Origin: Candidatus Thorarchaeota archaeon
GTDB lineage: Archaea; Asgardarchaeota; Thorarchaeia; Thorarchaeales; Thorarchaeaceae
Reading direction: 5' to 3'
NCBI GenBank assembly: GCA_016840965.1
Contig: JAEORI010000164.1
Coordinates: forward strand, 1 to 15,699
DNA length: 15,699 bases
The first letter of the stretch is position 1; every line of letters starts with the position of its first letter. Below are positions 14,555 to 15,699 of the stretch, one piece after another. A model generated the notes under the pieces. It did no database searches. It was given only the letters and a program-made list of their open reading frames with translations, and was not told the DNA's origin. The position numbers were made by a program, and so were the translations under genes.

Positions 14555-15131
14555 TTAAAATTGCTGTGGCACTCGTTGCCACAGCTCTCTCTCTTTTTTT
14601 CCAAAAAACTAGAGTTAAAGAAAGAAGTGCAGCTAGTCCAGCAAAGACGATCAATGGAATGAAAAGGTCATATTGTCCAGAGCGGACTATGCTTCCCTTT
14701 ATCTCTTTCATAAAAATAGAATCATTGGAATAAACTACATGCCATACATCATTATACGGAATTTCGATGCTCCAAGTGAGTTCCATCAAGCCTGCGCCTT
14801 CTAGTAATGGAGTAGCTTCAGAACCTTCAACCCATAGGGCATAGTTCTCTTCATCAAAGATAAAGAAGTCAATCCCATCAAGTAACCAGTTATCATACTC
14901 GGTCTGGTCTCCAGGGAAGAGCTCGGTATTCTTAGATATCAAAAATTCTCCAGAAAGAGTGTCACCTAAATAACAATAAATGGAAAATGATTCCCAATCA
15001 AATGCATCAATCACAATGTCATGTGATGCCAATGGTTGTGGTGACAGAATTGGGTTGTAATCTTTGGCATCTGCAACTGGCGCAATGAACATCAATACAA
15101 TCATGATAATCAAGATTGACTTTTTCTTCAC
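14535..15131 (-). CDS. Type-I membrane protein with possible GOLD/p24-like ectodomain
   Basis: A 198-residue protein with a clear signal peptide (KKK, then hydrophobic to VADA at 19-22), an external domain of about 130 residues, one membrane helix (about 155-177) and a basic tail beginning WKKRER. The ectodomain has a beta-sandwich pattern: DTLSGEFLIS, IDFFIFDEENYALWVEG, LTWSIEIPYNDVWHVVYSND, then KEIKGSI. From memory this resembles GOLD-like domains of p24/emp24 proteins and of single-pass proteins in Asgard archaea, but I am not certain. The GTG at 15131 is chosen because AAAGGAG lies nine bases upstream and a TATA box lies at 15166-15173. An in-frame ATG at 15176 would add 15 residues and put the TATA box inside the gene. 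The 3' end overlaps the convergent gene by 20 bases. Confidence 0.8.
   Translation of the reverse strand: MKKKSILIIMIVLMFIAPVADAKDYNPILSPQPLASHDIVIDAFDWESFSIYCYLGDTLSGEFLISKNTELFPGDQTEYDNWLLDGIDFFIFDEENYALWVEGSEATPLLEGAGLMELTWSIEIPYNDVWHVVYSNDSIFMKEIKGSIVRSGQYDLFIPLIVFAGLAALLSLTLVFWKKRERAVATSATAILITVLQL
14563..14602 (+). terminator. Hairpin plus U-tract terminator of the acylase operon
   Basis: GCTGTGGCA and TGCCACAGC form a perfect nine-pair stem with a five-base loop, starting eight bases after the stop codon. TCTCTCTCTTTTTTT follows immediately. The whole element lies inside the last codons of the convergent minus-strand gene, so the stem also encodes part of that protein's cytoplasmic tail. 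No U-tract follows on the minus strand, so it should work only for the plus strand. Confidence 0.75.
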
Positions 15132-15140
15132 AGGCACCAG

Positions 15141-15147
15141 CTCCTTT
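15141..15147 (-). promoter_or_regulatory. Shine-Dalgarno deciding the GTG start at 15131
   Basis: AAAGGAG on the minus strand lies nine bases before GTG 15131, and the signal peptide begins right after that codon. Confidence 0.6.
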
Positions 15148-15165
15148 GTGGCTATGACATCATTG

Positions 15166-15173
15166 AATATAAA
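15166..15173 (-). promoter_or_regulatory. TATA box of the GOLD-like membrane protein gene
   Basis: TTTATATT on the minus strand predicts transcription starting near 15143, right at the ribosome site for the GTG start at 15131. Confidence 0.5.
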
Positions 15174-15189
15174 CATCCAGATAATAAAG

Positions 15190-15205
15190 AGTGAACCTAG
15201 TCACT
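15190..15205. promoter_or_regulatory. Short inverted repeat in the divergent intergenic region
   Basis: AGTGA and TCACT are five-base inverted arms separated by ACCTAG, between the membrane protein gene and the flavodiiron gene. It may be an operator, but arms this short occur by chance. Confidence 0.25.
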
Positions 15206-15310
15206 GCGAAAGAGATTTAACTATGGTTAACATGAACAAGGAGTATGAGCTAAGGAAGGTCTTTTATCATCTATCCTGCGCTCACAACGACAAGACGATT
15301 GGTGAATGAA

Positions 15311-15699
15311 ATGCATAGAGAAGTGACCAAAGGCGTCTATTATGTTGGTGTTGATGATCATCATACTGAGCTATTTGAAAATCTATGGAAGATACCCTTT
15401 GGCGTTTCCTATAACAGCTATCTCATAGTGGATGAAAAGATTGCACTTATAGAGACCGTCAAGGAACCATGGTCTGAAGAATGGCAAGAAAACATCCGTG
15501 AAATTATTGACCCAGCAAAGATAGACTACATTATACTCAATCACATGGAACCAGACCACACTAGCTCTCTCCCTGATATTGCTAAGATTGCTACCAATGC
15601 CACGATGGTCTATACAAGCAAAGCTTCTGACATGCAGAAGTCATTTTATGACACTCCCTTAAAAGAAAAGACAGTCGAAGATTTAGAGGAGATCCCCCT
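15311..15699 (+). CDS. FprA-type flavodiiron protein, N-terminal part (cut by window edge)
   Basis: The first 129 codons of an A-type flavoprotein (flavodiiron protein) are present; the rest lies beyond the window. The metallo-beta-lactamase-like diiron domain is recognised by GVSYNSYLIVDEKIALIET (31-49) and the metal ligands HMEPDH (78-83), the H-x-E-x-D-H signature of flavodiiron enzymes. The flavodoxin domain would follow downstream. The family reduces O2 to water or NO to N2O in anaerobes, using reduced rubredoxin, F420H2 (as in methanogen FprA) or another donor. The ATG at 15311 is supported by GGTGA five bases upstream; an in-frame GTG at 15302 is less likely. A TATA-like CTTTTATC near 15261-15268 could be its promoter. 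With the CoA-disulfide-reductase-like gene it suggests an anaerobe that handles oxygen stress. Confidence 0.92.
   Translation, partial: MHREVTKGVYYVGVDDHHTELFENLWKIPFGVSYNSYLIVDEKIALIETVKEPWSEEWQENIREIIDPAKIDYIILNHMEPDHTSSLPDIAKIATNATMVYTSKASDMQKSFYDTPLKEKTVEDLEEIP

Noticed and set aside
15223..15309. 28-codon ORF ending just before the flavodiiron gene
   Set aside because: No clear ribosome site and no recognisable features; the end coinciding with the next start may be chance. Conservation would be needed.
1..15699. tRNA or rRNA genes, CRISPR arrays, insertion sequences
   Set aside because: No cloverleaf arms, evenly spaced direct repeats, transposase motifs or terminal inverted repeats were seen on reading both strands.

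Overview
The window looks archaeal. Several genes are preceded about 25 bases upstream by TATA-like boxes, and some of these fit leaderless transcripts (7074, 10548, probably 6977). Others have strong Shine-Dalgarno sequences (10147, 14090, 4442). The gene content combines a huge anchored surface protein with beta-propeller and Ig-like repeats, a penicillin-acylase-type Ntn hydrolase, a flavodiiron protein, a CoA-disulfide-reductase-like flavoprotein and several small membrane proteins. This would suit an Asgard archaeon, perhaps Thorarchaeia-like, but that placement is an inference from memory and not proven by the sequence.

Layout. Positions 1-4442 (minus) hold the first 1480 codons of a giant secreted, membrane-anchored protein that runs off the left edge. 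It is divergent from a CoA-disulfide-reductase-like flavoprotein (4623-5984, plus), and a near-perfect 18-bp palindrome containing a TATA box lies between them. Next, convergent with that gene, comes a two-gene minus-strand operon: a macro-domain protein (6450-6977) followed by what looks like a degenerate macro-domain paralogue (5986-6444). A Nudix hydrolase (7074-7664, plus) is divergent from it across a 96-bp region with a 7-bp-arm inverted repeat. Together these three look like an ADP-ribose / O-acyl-ADP-ribose processing module.

The minus strand then carries an unrecognised all-helical protein (7886-8485) and a transcarbamylase of the AOTC/SOTC/YgeW 'knotted' kind rather than canonical ornithine carbamoyltransferase (8595-9641). 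On the plus strand follow three small, A/T-rich, three-helix membrane proteins (9776-10880), an NTF2-like/SnoaL-type protein (10959-11405), and an acylase operon (11496-14554: penicillin-acylase-family Ntn hydrolase plus a four-helix membrane protein). The acylase operon ends in a hairpin plus U-tract that lies inside the 3' end of the convergent gene (14535-15131, minus), which encodes a type-I membrane protein with a signal peptide and a possible GOLD/p24-like ectodomain. The right edge cuts an FprA/flavodiiron gene (15311 onward).

The points most worth following are the macro/pseudo-macro/Nudix module with its shared operator-like repeat, the trio of matching-topology small membrane proteins, the two terminators built on the same hairpin-(CT)n-T7 plan, and the propeller-plus-Ig surface protein. 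No tRNA, rRNA, CRISPR array, insertion sequence or transposase was seen.
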